Shown here one piece after another: positions 25,771 to 36,859 of a stretch of DNA of 64,000 bases. The translations under genes and the position numbers were made by a program. Source of the stretch: Ulota crispa (lineage: Eukaryota > Streptophyta > Bryopsida > Orthotrichales > Orthotrichaceae); the NCBI GenBank assembly GCA_963920765.1, contig OY987248.1, positions 12,682,539-12,746,538 on the forward strand, given 5' to 3'. How positions within the stretch are numbered: the first letter of the stretch is position 1; each line of letters starts with the position of its first letter. The notes below the pieces were generated by a model. That model worked only from the letters and a program-made list of their open reading frames with translations. It ran no database searches and was not told the origin of the DNA.

Positions 25771-26779
25771 TTTTGCCATAATTGTTGATTTATTAAAATC
25801 AACACAAACATAAATAAATAACGGGTATCTACATGATGGAAAGATCTCCATTGGAACAGCGGGCAATGAAAATAGGAAGACGGTAGAAAAAACATATAAA
25901 GTTATTTTTTACTCTCAATTTTGAAAATTTTTAAATAAAAATGAAAATTACTAATTGTCTGTTAGAGCATTTTTACCATTAGAATTAACAATTTTCAAAT
26001 TCTTCTAAAACTTATTAGCATATTAGTTATATCTTTCATTCATCAATACCTTTCACTTCACAATTTTTGTAAAAATGAATCCAAAATTTTTTTTGGTCAA
26101 ATTTTTTTATATATGCTTTCAACCCGTTTTCCAACATATTGTCAAAATTGCACATGAAATACAATATACGAGTTTTTCTTTAAAAAATTTAAAAAATAAT
26201 ATTTCACCTTTCGGAAAAAAAGCTTACATTTTGAAGTTTAGGCACATTGATCTTGCAATTAGTGGGAATATTCATTTTGAAATTTTGAGACAATGTACTT
26301 GTGCAAGTCAACCAAAGGATCCTATGGTTGGATTTGTTAAGAAGTAAATTTCAATGAAGATTTTGACCCTGGTGTGGAGATTAGTATTTTGAAGCGGTTT
26401 TGGGCCTCTAAACACAAAAGAATTTTAGAGGTTAAAAAGTGGTTCATATCAAGTTCCAAAAAAATATTATCTACAGAATTGATTAGTTGGAGGTCACAAT
26501 CAGGACTTATAATTTCACACTATGTCTCATTTTTCAAGCTCCAATTTTTTTTAGAAATGTCTACTTGATAACAGAGTTTTGGAAATACTCGTGTACCAAG
26601 AAAATAAGTCATTGTTGCAAGAATTCAATGTAATAAAAAAAATGGAAGCCCAACTTGGTAGCCAACTTACAACTATTTTTTACATGAAATTCCTAGTTAT
26701 TTTTGGAATTTCATTTTGCCCTTCACTACTCAATAAAATTGAAATCAACTTTGAGCTTGAGTGGTTGGGACATGAGACA
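25771..26779. other. Intergenic, nothing recognised
   Basis: Very AT-rich. Open frames at 26075-26347, 26374-26568 and 26579-26782 lie close together on the same strand but show no domain, so they may be relics of a decayed element. This could not be resolved further. Confidence 0.35.
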
Positions 26780-27655
26780 TAAGGTAGGAGGTTCAAACTC
26801 CGTTAGGCATTAAAGCCACTTACCTCCCTAAACGAATTTTGTCAATATATGTTCTTATTCATAGCCTTTCAATAATGTACAGTACCCTAAAGAAAGAGTA
26901 CAAAAGCCTCTTCTATAGGATTCAAAGAAGTTTGTGCTACAAATAAATTAGTTTTTGGCAAAATATACATATCATCATGTTTAAAGGTACAAACTTAATG
27001 ACAATGTATGAGTTAAATAACAAAAACTAGTTTCTATAAAGAATTATATAATTTACTAAATTTGGTCATAATCACCATAACATCAAAATCTATATGGAAA
27101 AAGTTTCAATTTTTTTTGGAAATGTTTGTTTGAAAAAAGGATGTGCATATGGATATCTCCTACATATCCATGCAACCAAATCTCAAAAATTCATCACCAT
27201 TGTTTTTTAATCTATTTTCTTGTAAAACCATGATTTTGACACAAAACAATTTACCAAAAATAAGATTTTGGTTTTTAGTAACTGAAATTTGGTATGCTTG
27301 ATTATGATTGCACAAGGTTCACATACAAAAAATATGAGGATAAAATGCCAAATATATTCTTTGTTATACCAACTTTTATGGATGCCATGAGAGGGATTTA
27401 TGTACTCTTTCTTTTGGGTACTCTACAATGAATGTGCATTTAAGGAGGTGGGCAGTTTTAGGGCCCTATGGCCTTTCCACTTCAAAATTTCATAACTAAT
27501 TCCACAGAGCTCCAAAAAATATGAAAAAATTGGATTAGATGCCAATTCCTCTTATCTTTCAAATAAAATTTACTAAAAACAATTTCAAGAAGTTACACCT
27601 CCCCCAAAATTCAGTTTCAGCCCTTAGATGGTCGGTTTATGAGCCTCCTACCTTA
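26780..27655. mobile_element. E1, TA-flanked AGGTAG MITE interrupted by S
   Basis: The element is 26782-27653, flanked by TA. The right end GGTTTATGAGCCTCCTACCT matches E2 (44645-44969); the left end is AGGTAGGAGGTTCAAACTCC, more diverged. It is 872 bp against 325 bp for E2 because of the nested element S. Confidence 0.75.
26883..27420. mobile_element. S, 534 bp TA-flanked element nested in E1
   Basis: The element is 26885-27418, with inverted ends CCCTAAAGAAAGAGTACA and TGTACTCTTTCTTTTGGG, flanked by TA. E2 lacks it (CAATGTACAAGCATTGTAC at 44736-44754), which gives the empty site. No coding content. Confidence 0.7.
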
Positions 27656-28734
27656 GTATGAAGTGCCTCTAACTTTCAATCAATTAGAAGTCTTTATGTG
27701 TCACTAGAAAACAAAGATAAAAGCCCATCATACATCAATGGACCTTGCAAAATCTGGAAAAACAAAGAGAATTTAACAAATTTGTGTAGTTTTCATCAAA
27801 AATTACTTGGTGAAACAAATAAGGTTTGATAGTGAATTCAAGCATTAGATAAGGAAATTTTCATCCAATTCAGTTTTTTAATTTAATTAAATTACTACTA
27901 TTGAAGTATTGGCCTTTATGAGGTCGTAGCTTGTACATTATGAGCAGACTAGTGGACTCTTGTACCTGCCGTTCCGGTGGAGGGCCATCACGGGAGGGGG
28001 TCTTTGCAAAAATATTAACATGACCTTCCTCATAATCACCTTCTTCAGGCTTCTTCTCCTTTCCGTTACAATGAGCTTACTTGTACTATGCCTACCTACG
28101 TGTTTTGCCTCCTTTTCTAGGAGTCCATCCCCTATTCCCGTGTATACCCCATCCCCAAGGATGACCATAACCACCACATAACCATAGAAATAAGAATAAC
28201 AACCACATAACCGCCATTTAGTCTTCTTGGAGCAACACCCAACTATCCAACTAATAGAGATTTTATTCTATTACAAACACCCAACTACCCAACTAATGAA
28301 ACCAAGCCTATTATTAATATAGATTACAGCATATTAACATACTTGATACTGCCTTTCTAATTTGTATGTTTGCAAGAATTATTAAAGATGTGAGAAATGA
28401 TGAAATGAAAAAACATTTTAGAAAGTATTCAATCATTGTTTTGTTTAGGATTCTTTTGGCTAAGAGAAAAATCATTAAAGAAATATGTAGGGAGCAAGTA
28501 TTTATGAGCTATTGTAGTGTATGATTGGAGAAATAAGAATCCTAAACATTTTCAAGATTAATGAGAAAGAGTGTAAAAATTCAAATACTTAAATGAATTA
28601 CCTGAAATCTAATTTTACTAATTGGGTTTGTAATGCCATATCTAACTAATCGTAGAAAGTTCAAAGTCCATAAACAATAATTCAAAAGTAGAAATTTGGA
28701 GACATATATAGTGACTCAGTGTTTAATATTACTT
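27656..28734. other. Intergenic, nothing recognised
   Basis: A GC-richer patch at 27940-28180 has open frames on both strands, but no domain could be assigned. Short duplications such as ACCACATAACC and ACACCCAACTA occur at 28170-28300. Confidence 0.35.
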
Positions 28735-29187
28735 AATATAATTGAGGAAATTACAAATAGGGGCATGAAAACATAAAATATTACAAATAGGGGCGTAGTT
28801 TCAAAATAATTACAAATAGAGGCACAATTTCAAAAAAATTGTAATTTTTTGTAAATTTCTTTTGGTTTGGACATTGGTTAATTTTGATACATCACATTTA
28901 ATGTTAGCTAACTTCAAAAAAGTTTAAAAGTCTTCAAAAATTGTCATCCCCTTTACTAAAATTTCTTTATTTAGGCTTGGTTTGGAGAGATCTTTAAATT
29001 TCTTGGAAATTAGCAAACATTTAATGTGATATATCTAAATCAACCAATGCCCAACCAAATGAAATTTACAAAAAAAAACCAACTTTTTTTGAAATTGTGT
29101 CCCTATTTGTAATTATTTTGAAATTGTGCCCCTATTTGTAATATTTTACGTTTTCATGCCCCTATTTGTGATTTTCCCAATATAATT
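28735..29187. mobile_element. K2, Mutator-like MITE with perfect 9 bp duplication
   Basis: The element is 28744-29178, GAGGAAATTACAAATAGGGG... to ...TTGTGATTTTCCC. AATATAATT flanks both sides exactly (9 bases), the Mutator-type duplication length. Three spaced 'ACAAATAGRGGC' blocks lie in each arm, inverted between the arms. K1 is the second copy. Confidence 0.8.
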
Positions 29188-30903
29188 TGTCATTTATGCA
29201 TTAGTAAAGATCTTTAGGTGTCATTAAGGGTAGATTAAAGGTATCCAATTCCAAGCACCTGCTAATACATGAAAACTGTAACCCTCAAATGACTGAGCAG
29301 CACTTTGCAACCAATACAATACGGAGTATTTTTCTTGTATTTGGAGTGCATCCACACCTTTATTACGTTTGAGATCAACAAAGAAGTTAGAATATAGATC
29401 AATGCTGTTCTAGTGAGGTAGTCAAGATCCCAAATTAAAACTTTTTTGTTGGTAGCAAATGCCAGTTATATAGCAGCACACATAGTATGTATCATAGTAG
29501 CTTGGTCCTTTAAGGGTTACTGAAAAATCTGCAAAGGTATTTGAGATATTTCATTTCAAAAGAGAGTCACTCACTAACTCAATTTTGATCTTGCATGTGT
29601 GTATCTCCATCTTCTCTTTATGTTGACAAGACATAGGAGAACTTAAATTTAGCAATGAGTGTTGTAGGTAAGAAAGAGTGTTTCTTCTCCTTTTTTGAAA
29701 GAATATTGCACTTTTAATTGTTCCATATCATTATAAGGTCATTGTTTTTTGAAAAGCAAAACAATGTGGTATCATTGCTACAAAATGGGTGAATCACAAA
29801 GAAAGTAGCCAAATGGTTTGTTATTAGTCAATCTCGTGTCAAGAAAATCCAAAAGAAAAGTCTTTTTTGTTCTAAACTATCTATATGAGGAAAATCAATT
29901 GTAATTTTAGACCACTTGAGGAGGGCATAAATGAGAGCAATGATAAACAAAGGATTTAATTGTGCTACAAAAGCATACAAATTAGTTAGGCATTAATTTG
30001 ACAATGAAATGAGCGTCCAAACAATGCAACATGCATTGAATTTTGCAAGTTTGAAGGCTTGTGTGAAGAAAAAATTATCTTTTTTCACAAAACATTATTT
30101 AAGTAGATTTTGCCAAATCTCAAGAAAATTGGATTGCTGCATATTGGAAGCAATTGATTTTTTCAGATGAGACTAAAATCAATTGCTTTTGCTTAGATGG
30201 TTGTTATTGATGTTGGGATTGAGAAGGAAAGGGTCTTATAGATTAAACATTGAAGAAACCACTGCAACATGGAAGAGGCTTTATAATGGTTTGAGGCTGC
30301 ATGAGTGCAATTAAACTAGCTTGGTTTGATTTGTAAGATAGAAGGTAGAATACATTTGTATGTTCATTATGAAACACTGAGCGCCAGTCTCTATGTTCTT
30401 TTTTCAAAGTATGACATAGATGCATTTAGAGTCATTTTTCAACATGACAACAATCCTAAACATACAATAAAAACAATGAAAGACTAATTATCTAAACAAT
30501 CTTTCAATATTTTAAAATAGCATGCTAATTATCCAACCTAAATCCAAGAAAACACCTATGAGCAACACTAAAATGGAAGCTCAATTGTTAACCAACATTT
30601 CCAAAGGGTCTTTTAGAATTATGAGAGCATGTGTTTGAGACTTTCCATATTATCACTTCCATGGAGTGTGAGAACCTTTATGAAAGCATGTCATAAAGAA
30701 ATGAAAGAATGTGCACAATTATTTAGACAATGGGCAAGTAGATCGATTTTTGTGTGTGTGTAGACACACAAGTCCAAAACTAAGTTAGTGAGGGGTTTGA
30801 TTTCAAAATTTTCATGCTTTTATATATTATGAGTATTTTGTTTTTCAGTTTCCATTTATCTATATTATAAAGGCTAGCATGTCTCGCTTTAAAGTGTCTC
30901 ATG
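29188..30903. other. 1.7 kb intergenic, nothing recognised
   Basis: No coding region, RNA gene or paired terminal repeats were seen. There is a short GT run at 30752-30760. Confidence 0.35.
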
Positions 30904-31162
30904 TTAACCCCTAAAGGCCCAAGCCCCTTTTTTTTGTGAAAGTCACTGAAAACTGCCATTTTGGGGGGAATGAGTAGAAAAGTAGGAAATAAAGTTTGTT
31001 GTGCAAATCCAACCATAGGATCTTGCCTTAGACTAGAAGAGGTACTTGTGGAAAAAAAATTAGGTCATTCTAGATGGAGTGGAGGGAGATATTTACATCT
31101 GAAGTGAAAAAGAAGGTTTTTCCCTATGCTTTCCAAAAAATTCAGAAGCCTTTGACCACTCT

Positions 31163-32211
31163 TAATGTAGCAACATCCATAAGCGTTGCGTCCCCATGCC
31201 CGTCACTTGACAGTGGCAGGGCTAATCAATAAACAAACAAATGGTTGTGGGTGGCTGAGGGATGGTTATAGGTGATGAAGTGATGGTTGTGGGTGACTAG
31301 CATGAGATTTGAGTACCCATCTCACTATTTAACCCCTAAATGCCCAAGGCACCACATTTTGGTGCCAACAATATTTTGAAGTTCAATAAAATCTAACAAA
31401 GCTATTATTTTTAGTATTTTTTTTAATTTCAAAGATGATATTTTTGAAGTCTAGTTTTACCATCAAAAACCCAATTTTGAAAATCATTGATTGTGAATTT
31501 TCTATTCAAGATATTGTGCAAGGGTGTCAATTGCAATCTTGACTTTTTTAGTGTTGAGAGCTCATGAAAATAAGCCTCAATTACACTAGATCTTGGAGAA
31601 AAATTCACACTAGATTTTTTTTTTGAAAATTATAAAAGAGATTTTGAAAAGCTGTAAGTGGATTGGGGTTATGTATGTTATGTCCTTTAACCTCATAATT
31701 TTTTGTGACCAACATTTTAGATTTGACATGTGAAAAGAGGATTGAAAGACTTGAAGTCATTTTTGCAATTTTAACACCCTCTTGATCAAACATTATAATT
31801 TTTCAATCCATAAGTGCAATTGGTGTGTTTTCTTTTTCTACGTGATATCTAACATATCTAGTTTGAATTTGTACAATTACAACTTTAAAAGAATTGATAA
31901 AACATATCCAAAAGTTGGCTTTAAGTTTAGTTTAGAGCAAATTCCTAAAAGCTCAAAAAAGGCCTTGGGCATTTAGGGGTTAAGAACCAACAAGCCTTGT
32001 GATTGTCATCTCTTACACATGGTTCCTACAATTTTAGTGATTTTGGACTTTGAAAAATCTTTATGAACAAATGCTTGCAATTGGAAGCTTGAAATTGTTG
32101 CCAATATTTTTGGTTTCCATTTCCTAACTTATAGTATTTTTTTCAAAGTTAAGCAATTATTTTACCTACTCCAAAACCCTTATTTCCACGCTTATGGGTG
32201 CACCTACCTTA
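31163..32211. mobile_element. D'3, TA-flanked AGGTAG MITE inside C1
   Basis: The element is 31165-32209, ATGTAGCAACATCCATAAGC... to ...ATGGGTGCACCTACCT, flanked by TA. C2 reads CACTCTTACAGC at the same place (near 40534), the empty site. It is itself interrupted by B1 and matches D'1 and D'2 elsewhere. Confidence 0.8.
31329..31983 (+). mobile_element. B1, 655 bp TTAA element inside D'3
   Basis: TTAA plus CCCCTAAATGCCCAAGGC at the left and its exact inverted match plus TTAA at the right (31962-31983). D'2 provides the unfilled site (ACTTGAGAAC). The interior is shared with B2, B3 and B4. No open frame of transposase size: non-autonomous. TTAA duplication and CCC ends are the pattern of piggyBac elements. 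Confidence 0.85.
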
Positions 32212-32859
32212 CATGAAAAAAATTGCTCTACACAAAGTTGAGGTTTATTTTTTCCATGTAGAAGACCAAGTTAAGTATGTGTGGGTGAATTTTCAAATCA
32301 ACTGGAACTACACAGCACATGGGAAAAATTAGTAAGTAAAAAGAAGTAGAGAATGAGTCAAATCACAAAATTGTCAAGAATTAATTATTGAAATGAAAAT
32401 TGCAAATCCCAAAGGTAATAATGTTGTAATAAAAAATCTACTTCCTTAGGTGTAGTCTTTCTTCCAAAATATGGAAAATTGTGGAAAATAAAGGACTTCA
32501 AAGTTTATCTTAGAGTGGAGGATCCATAATTGCCCGCAAACTAAAATGTCTCATAACTTTCATTTCATTGATTGAGTATGAATGATTCAAAGAACTAATT
32601 TTGGATTTTTATTTTTAAAAAATACAAATTTTAAAGAAGTTTTTGGGCTACTCAGATTGCCCTCCCCCCGGTTGCAAAAATTCTTGCATAACTTCTTCAT
32701 CAAATGTCAGAATTAAGAAAAAATCAAATGCTTGTATAAGTCTTGGAATTCCCCACCTTCAACAAAAGTTTCAAAAAATCACAAAAATTAGATTAGCTAT
32801 AGGTACAGGCTCAAAATCCATTTATCCCCCCGGAGGACAGTTGGGCCTTTAAGGGTTAA

Positions 32860-33371
32860 AAGTGCCTCATGTTAAAAGTGTCTCATGATATAATGACGTG
32901 TTATGCCATAATTCTCTAATAACACCACAAGTTCTAATAGAGAGGGGAGAAAAGAGAGGAAAGGGCACTCAAAGGGTGAAACATCACAAAGGGAGAAGAA
33001 AGGACGCCCAAAGTGAAGGTGAAAAGTCATTTGGAAATGTGAATAGTCATTAAAATTTTCAAGTTTGATATTTTGAAGCATTATATGTTTGAAAATCTCT
33101 ATAACATCGAGTGTCTCTACATTACTCAACTTTTGAAATTCAAGAAAGGAAAAGGAAGAGGAAGAGGTAGCAAAAGGATGGATAAAAAATCACATAAAAA
33201 GGTTATATGTAGCAAAACGCGTGGTACATACTAATGTGAATAATCAATGAAGCTGCTACTTTTTAAAATGATTTTATACTTGTTGAAGTGTTCACCCCAT
33301 GTGCATTCTTTATTTATTGAAAAACATCCAAATATTGACTTTGTGAGTCACTGTATTTATACGTTTGATGT
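32860..33371. other. Intergenic, nothing recognised
   Basis: Purine-rich patches (around 32940-33000 and 33140-33180), but no gene or element ends. Confidence 0.35.
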
Positions 33372-33687
33372 TAGGTAGGAGCACCCATAAACGTCAAACT
33401 AAGGGTTTTGAACATGATGACTATTAATCAACAACTAGTAAATTATAGGATCCCATTAGGAACAGAAAAAAAATGAATTTGCACTTTCGAATGTATTATT
33501 TGGATACTATGAGAATAAGTTGTGAATTTTTAAGAGCAAACTACTATTGCATCCATAACCACTTATAAGAATTCATGTTCACATGTTGTATATTCTTGTC
33601 ATAACATCTATTCACTTCCACAGATTTTTCAAGATTTCAAAAGTGACGGTTATGGGGACACTGATGCTTATGGGTGCTCCTACCTTA
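33372..33687. mobile_element. D1, TA-flanked AGGTAG MITE
   Basis: The element is 33374-33685, GGTAGGAGCACCCATAA... to ...TTATGGGTGCTCCTACCT, flanked by TA; one terminal A is missing at the left. It is related to D2 and D3. Its right border overlaps the TTAA of element V, and its left border reads TTA. Confidence 0.75.
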
Positions 33688-34050
33688 ACCCCTAAATGTT
33701 GAGGAGGACCAAAATCGTCCTCCGGCTTTGAAAAAATATTTTGTGATTCAAAAAAAAGTTTTTTTTAGCTGATTTTTTTCAAAAGTGACCATAAATACAT
33801 GGTCCATCAAGGAAGACAAAAAATTACCTCTTGAGATGCATTCATTTTTTTTAGTAACCCAAATTGTGATAAGATTCAGAAACATGGTGTTAGCTCCCAA
33901 GCTGCCATTCTTGCAATTTTCATGAAGGCACCATGCACTGTTGACTTTTCCAACTTTTTGAAGCAATACTACTTGTGCCCATGTGCAAAACACTATAGAG
34001 TGCTACAGGCAGGGCAAGCCACGGTTATCCATCCATCCTTTAAGTGTTAA
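33685..34050. mobile_element. V, 366 bp TTAA element
   Basis: TTAA plus CCCCTAAATGTTGAGGAGG at the left and CCATCCTTTAAGTG plus TTAA at the right, giving imperfect inverted ends. There is an inner hairpin GGAGGACCAAAATCGTCCTCC-like near the left end. No coding content. Confidence 0.55.
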
Positions 34051-34207
34051 GAAAGGATGGGTGCGCTCTTTGCGGGTTTCGCATTCTTTTGTGAATGCCG
34101 ATGGAAAATACTTTCAAGCAAGATGGACTCTATTCCAAACTTGACATGTAAGCTATGAAAAATTCAGTATGCATCAAGCCTCACTTGCAACAATGACCGC
34201 ACGTAGC

Positions 34208-34594
34208 TAAGGTAGAAGTACCTAAAAGTGACACTTACTTTGTAATTTGGAGGGGCTTTTGAGAATCTAATGGCATGAGCTTGTTAGGAAATGGGTACAA
34301 ATGCAAGCAAAATTGTTTTTGGAATTTTTTGAGAGTATGGATAAATACAAGTTGTTGAAAGTAACTCCTTAGATTAACCTATTGTGGACACTAGACCTCA
34401 AAAAAGTAATAACAAAAAGACCATGTTATATACAATCATAAATTGTCACTTACACAATTTTTGTTTCCTCATATTAACTTGCGTATCTAGTATGGGTACT
34501 TGCATGTCTTGTTTGGATGCACGAGCACTTAGCATTAAGTTTATTTATAGACGTCACTAAATGGCTAGTGTGACTTTTAGGTTCTTCTACCTTG
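34208..34594. mobile_element. H, TA-flanked AGGTAG MITE
   Basis: The element is 34210-34592, with ends AGGTAGAAGTACCTAAAAGT and ACTTTTAGGTTCTTCTACCT, preceded by TA and followed by TG (mutated TA). It is a separate subfamily with only the outer hexamer shared with D-G. Confidence 0.7.
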
Positions 34595-35118
34595 CCAAGA
34601 ACCGCTAGCTGTGTTGTTAGAGGAGAGGCGCTTTCATGCATCGAAAATGTCCATTGAATGAAGCCAGGTCTAGTTTAGCAAGCTCAAGCACAGACATACA
34701 ATTGGTGTCAATGACATTTAAACATCTTTTATCCGGTTTGCAGCGGTTACTTGAAAATCAATTAGGGTTTCGAGGACACGAACCTCTATTTGCAATTCCA
34801 GACAACCAGATTAGGGTTTAAACACAGAGTGAACAGATTCTCTTATGTTGGCCGAGAAATATGAGGATCTGAATCCTGATCTGAATCTGAACTGAACTCA
34901 GATCTCGCAACTTGCCTTGATCTCGAAGGAACATGAAGGCTGAAACAAAGACAGCCTCTGGTGGTGATCGCAATAAGGAAAGAGGACTTTGATTAGATTA
35001 TAACAGTTATCCCTTGCCATTGGCTTTTGTATCCTAATTTACTGTGATACCGCAGGTTTCTGAGAAATAAAACGAGCTGTTTGCAATATTTGTGCAGTCC
35101 TGTTTCATTCATCTTTAT
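34595..35118. other. Intergenic, possible 3' transcript remnant
   Basis: The composition is closer to genic DNA than in the flanks. The open frame at 34636-34821 has no recognisable domain. AATAAA occurs at 35061-35066. No gene model could be supported. Confidence 0.3.
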
Positions 35119-35503
35119 CACTACAAGAAATTGTGTCCTAATTGACATGTTCAAATTGACTAAATATGTTCAGAATGACCCAAAAAAATGTCAAATTGAA
35201 CAATTTTTGTAGATTTAGTCGTGTTAATTTGAACATATTTTTGTCACTTTGGGCACTTTCCCTTGTAATGTTTTTATTGTTCCACATGCCTGTCTGATAG
35301 TGAGTAATGGTCACTCAGTGGATTTTTGAGACAATTGAATTTTTGATATGGAGCAATGGTCACTTTACAAGGGGAACCTTCCAAAATGACAAGAACATGT
35401 CCAAATCGACATGATTGAATGTCCAAAAATTGTTCAATTTGACAATCTTTTTGTCATTTTGGACACATTCAGTCAATTCGGACATGTCAATTAGGACACA
35501 AGT
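35119..35503. mobile_element. M, CACTA-type foldback MITE
   Basis: The left end CACTACAAGAAA is a classic CACTA terminus. The two arms (about 35119-35275 and 35375-35503) are inverted repeats, for example TTGTGTCCTAATTGACATG against CATGTCAATTAGGACACAA. The right terminus has lost the bases that should pair with TACAAGAAA, leaving ACAAGTG. The loop duplicates flanking sequence at 35504-35560. Confidence 0.65.
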
Positions 35504-35746
35504 GTCACTCAGTGGACTTTTGAGACAGTTGAATCTCTGACAGGGAGCAATGGTCTTTTCGTGAACTTTTGAGACATTTGAATCTCTGATATGTCTTCCA
35601 TTGCCTTCTTTCTACTAGGATTGTCTTGTCTTGAGACCGTGGCTTGGATGTCCTACAAAGTCTCTTCATATTGTGTTATATTTGAACTCAGCTGAAAAAT
35701 TCAAGTACTGACTACCGTAATGAATTTTGTAGAAGTAAGGGTTTAT

Positions 35747-36464
35747 GTTACGGAATGGTACTAGAAAGCTGTTACCACTATGTGATCTCATGGTGATCTC
35801 ACGGTTTAGCCATTTGTTTCAAGTAAGAAATTAGGCAGCTACTACTCCAAGCATGTCCTAGAGCAATGCCTGAGAAGTCTTTCTGTAAGGAGGATTTTGA
35901 TGCAGAGGAAAAGTTCTAAGGCACCATCAATCAGTCCGAGTAAATTTGCCGCCCCTTTCATCAGAGAGATCCTCCCAACCTTAACACAACTTCCATTGCA
36001 GCTTTGGGCACTAGAGAAGACACTTGGGAGTACTTACAAGTTGTTACCAAGAAGTTGCGAGCTATTGCAAGCAAAGTGTCATTCCAGCAACAAATGGCAA
36101 CAAACACAATAAAAGTCCCAAGGCACTAGGAAGTGAGCAAATTTTTGCCATCCAAGGTGGTCGTTTTGACATGAACATTTCCTGATTATACTCCTGCTGT
36201 GATTGCATTGAAGCCCTGAAATTCCACATTCTCCCACACAATTTGCAGAAATGCAGTTACAGCCCCATTCCCCGTCTTGGATTGACGATGCTCTAAAGGT
36301 TCATGTTACGGAATGGCATTAGAAAGCTGTCACCACTATGTGACCTCATGGTTTAGCCATCTGTTTCAAATAAGAAATTAGGCAGCTACTACTCCAAGCA
36401 TGTCCTAGAGCAATCTATTACCTGAGAAGTCATTCTGTAAGGAGGATTTTGATGCAGAGGAGGC
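35747..36464 (+). repeat. Pair of ~165 bp direct repeats
   Basis: 35747-35912 and 36302-36464 are closely similar (ATGTTACGGAATGG..., TTAGGCAGCTACTACTCCAA, GGAGGATTTTGATGCAGAGG). Copy 2 lacks a short GTGATCTCA duplication and has a small extra piece (CTATTAC). The frame between them (35897-36112) has no recognisable domain. This may be a duplicated remnant of an old gene or untranslated region. Confidence 0.7.
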
Positions 36465-36859
36465 ATCATCGTTGCCACAAGTGATGTAGGTTGTTTGTCA
36501 TGCTTGAGCTAGCAAGAAAGGCTGCTAATCCTGGCAATGGCCTTGCAAAGCTCGGAGGTCAAGGTAAAAATTTAGAACGCAGATGTGCAATAAAATTTTG
36601 CCGTTTGCTGAAGCTCTAGCATATCGCCTCGTCGTCGGCATTCAGCTTCACCGATCTCTGGTTAGGCACTCACAAGCACACATGCAATCGATTTGAACCA
36701 CAGAAAAGCAGACACGGCGAAGTTAATGGTTATTTCAGTCACAGCTATGGAACGGCACCTAATCGGAAAGCGCAAGCTAGTCTTAGTACAGTACAAAGCG
36801 CTCACTCAGGGTTCAGGGGTTTGGTTTTCAGTGTGGATTAACTTACGGCGGTGGCAATA
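36465..36859 (+). promoter_or_regulatory. 5' flank of the SAM-domain gene
   Basis: The region upstream of the ATG at 36860 probably contains the promoter and 5' untranslated leader. No TATA box or specific site could be assigned. Confidence 0.3.

Larger units (their letters stand above)
30904..32859 (+). mobile_element. C1, TTAA element carrying nested D'3 and B1
   Basis: TTAA plus CCCCTAAAGGCCCAAG at the left and CTTTAAGGG plus TTAA (preceded by TTGGGC) at the right. Without its nested insert it is about 910 bp. C2 (40287-42196) is a second copy and shows the site before D'3 entered. No transposase is readable. Confidence 0.75.

Noticed and set aside
26757-26816. tRNA-like block (GAGTGGTTGGGACATG ... 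GGTTCAAACTCC)
   Set aside because: The B-box-like part is the end of MITE E1 and no cloverleaf can be formed.
27938-28177. 79 aa minus frame suspected to be a retroelement fragment
   Set aside because: No protease, zinc-knuckle or polymerase motif could be found.
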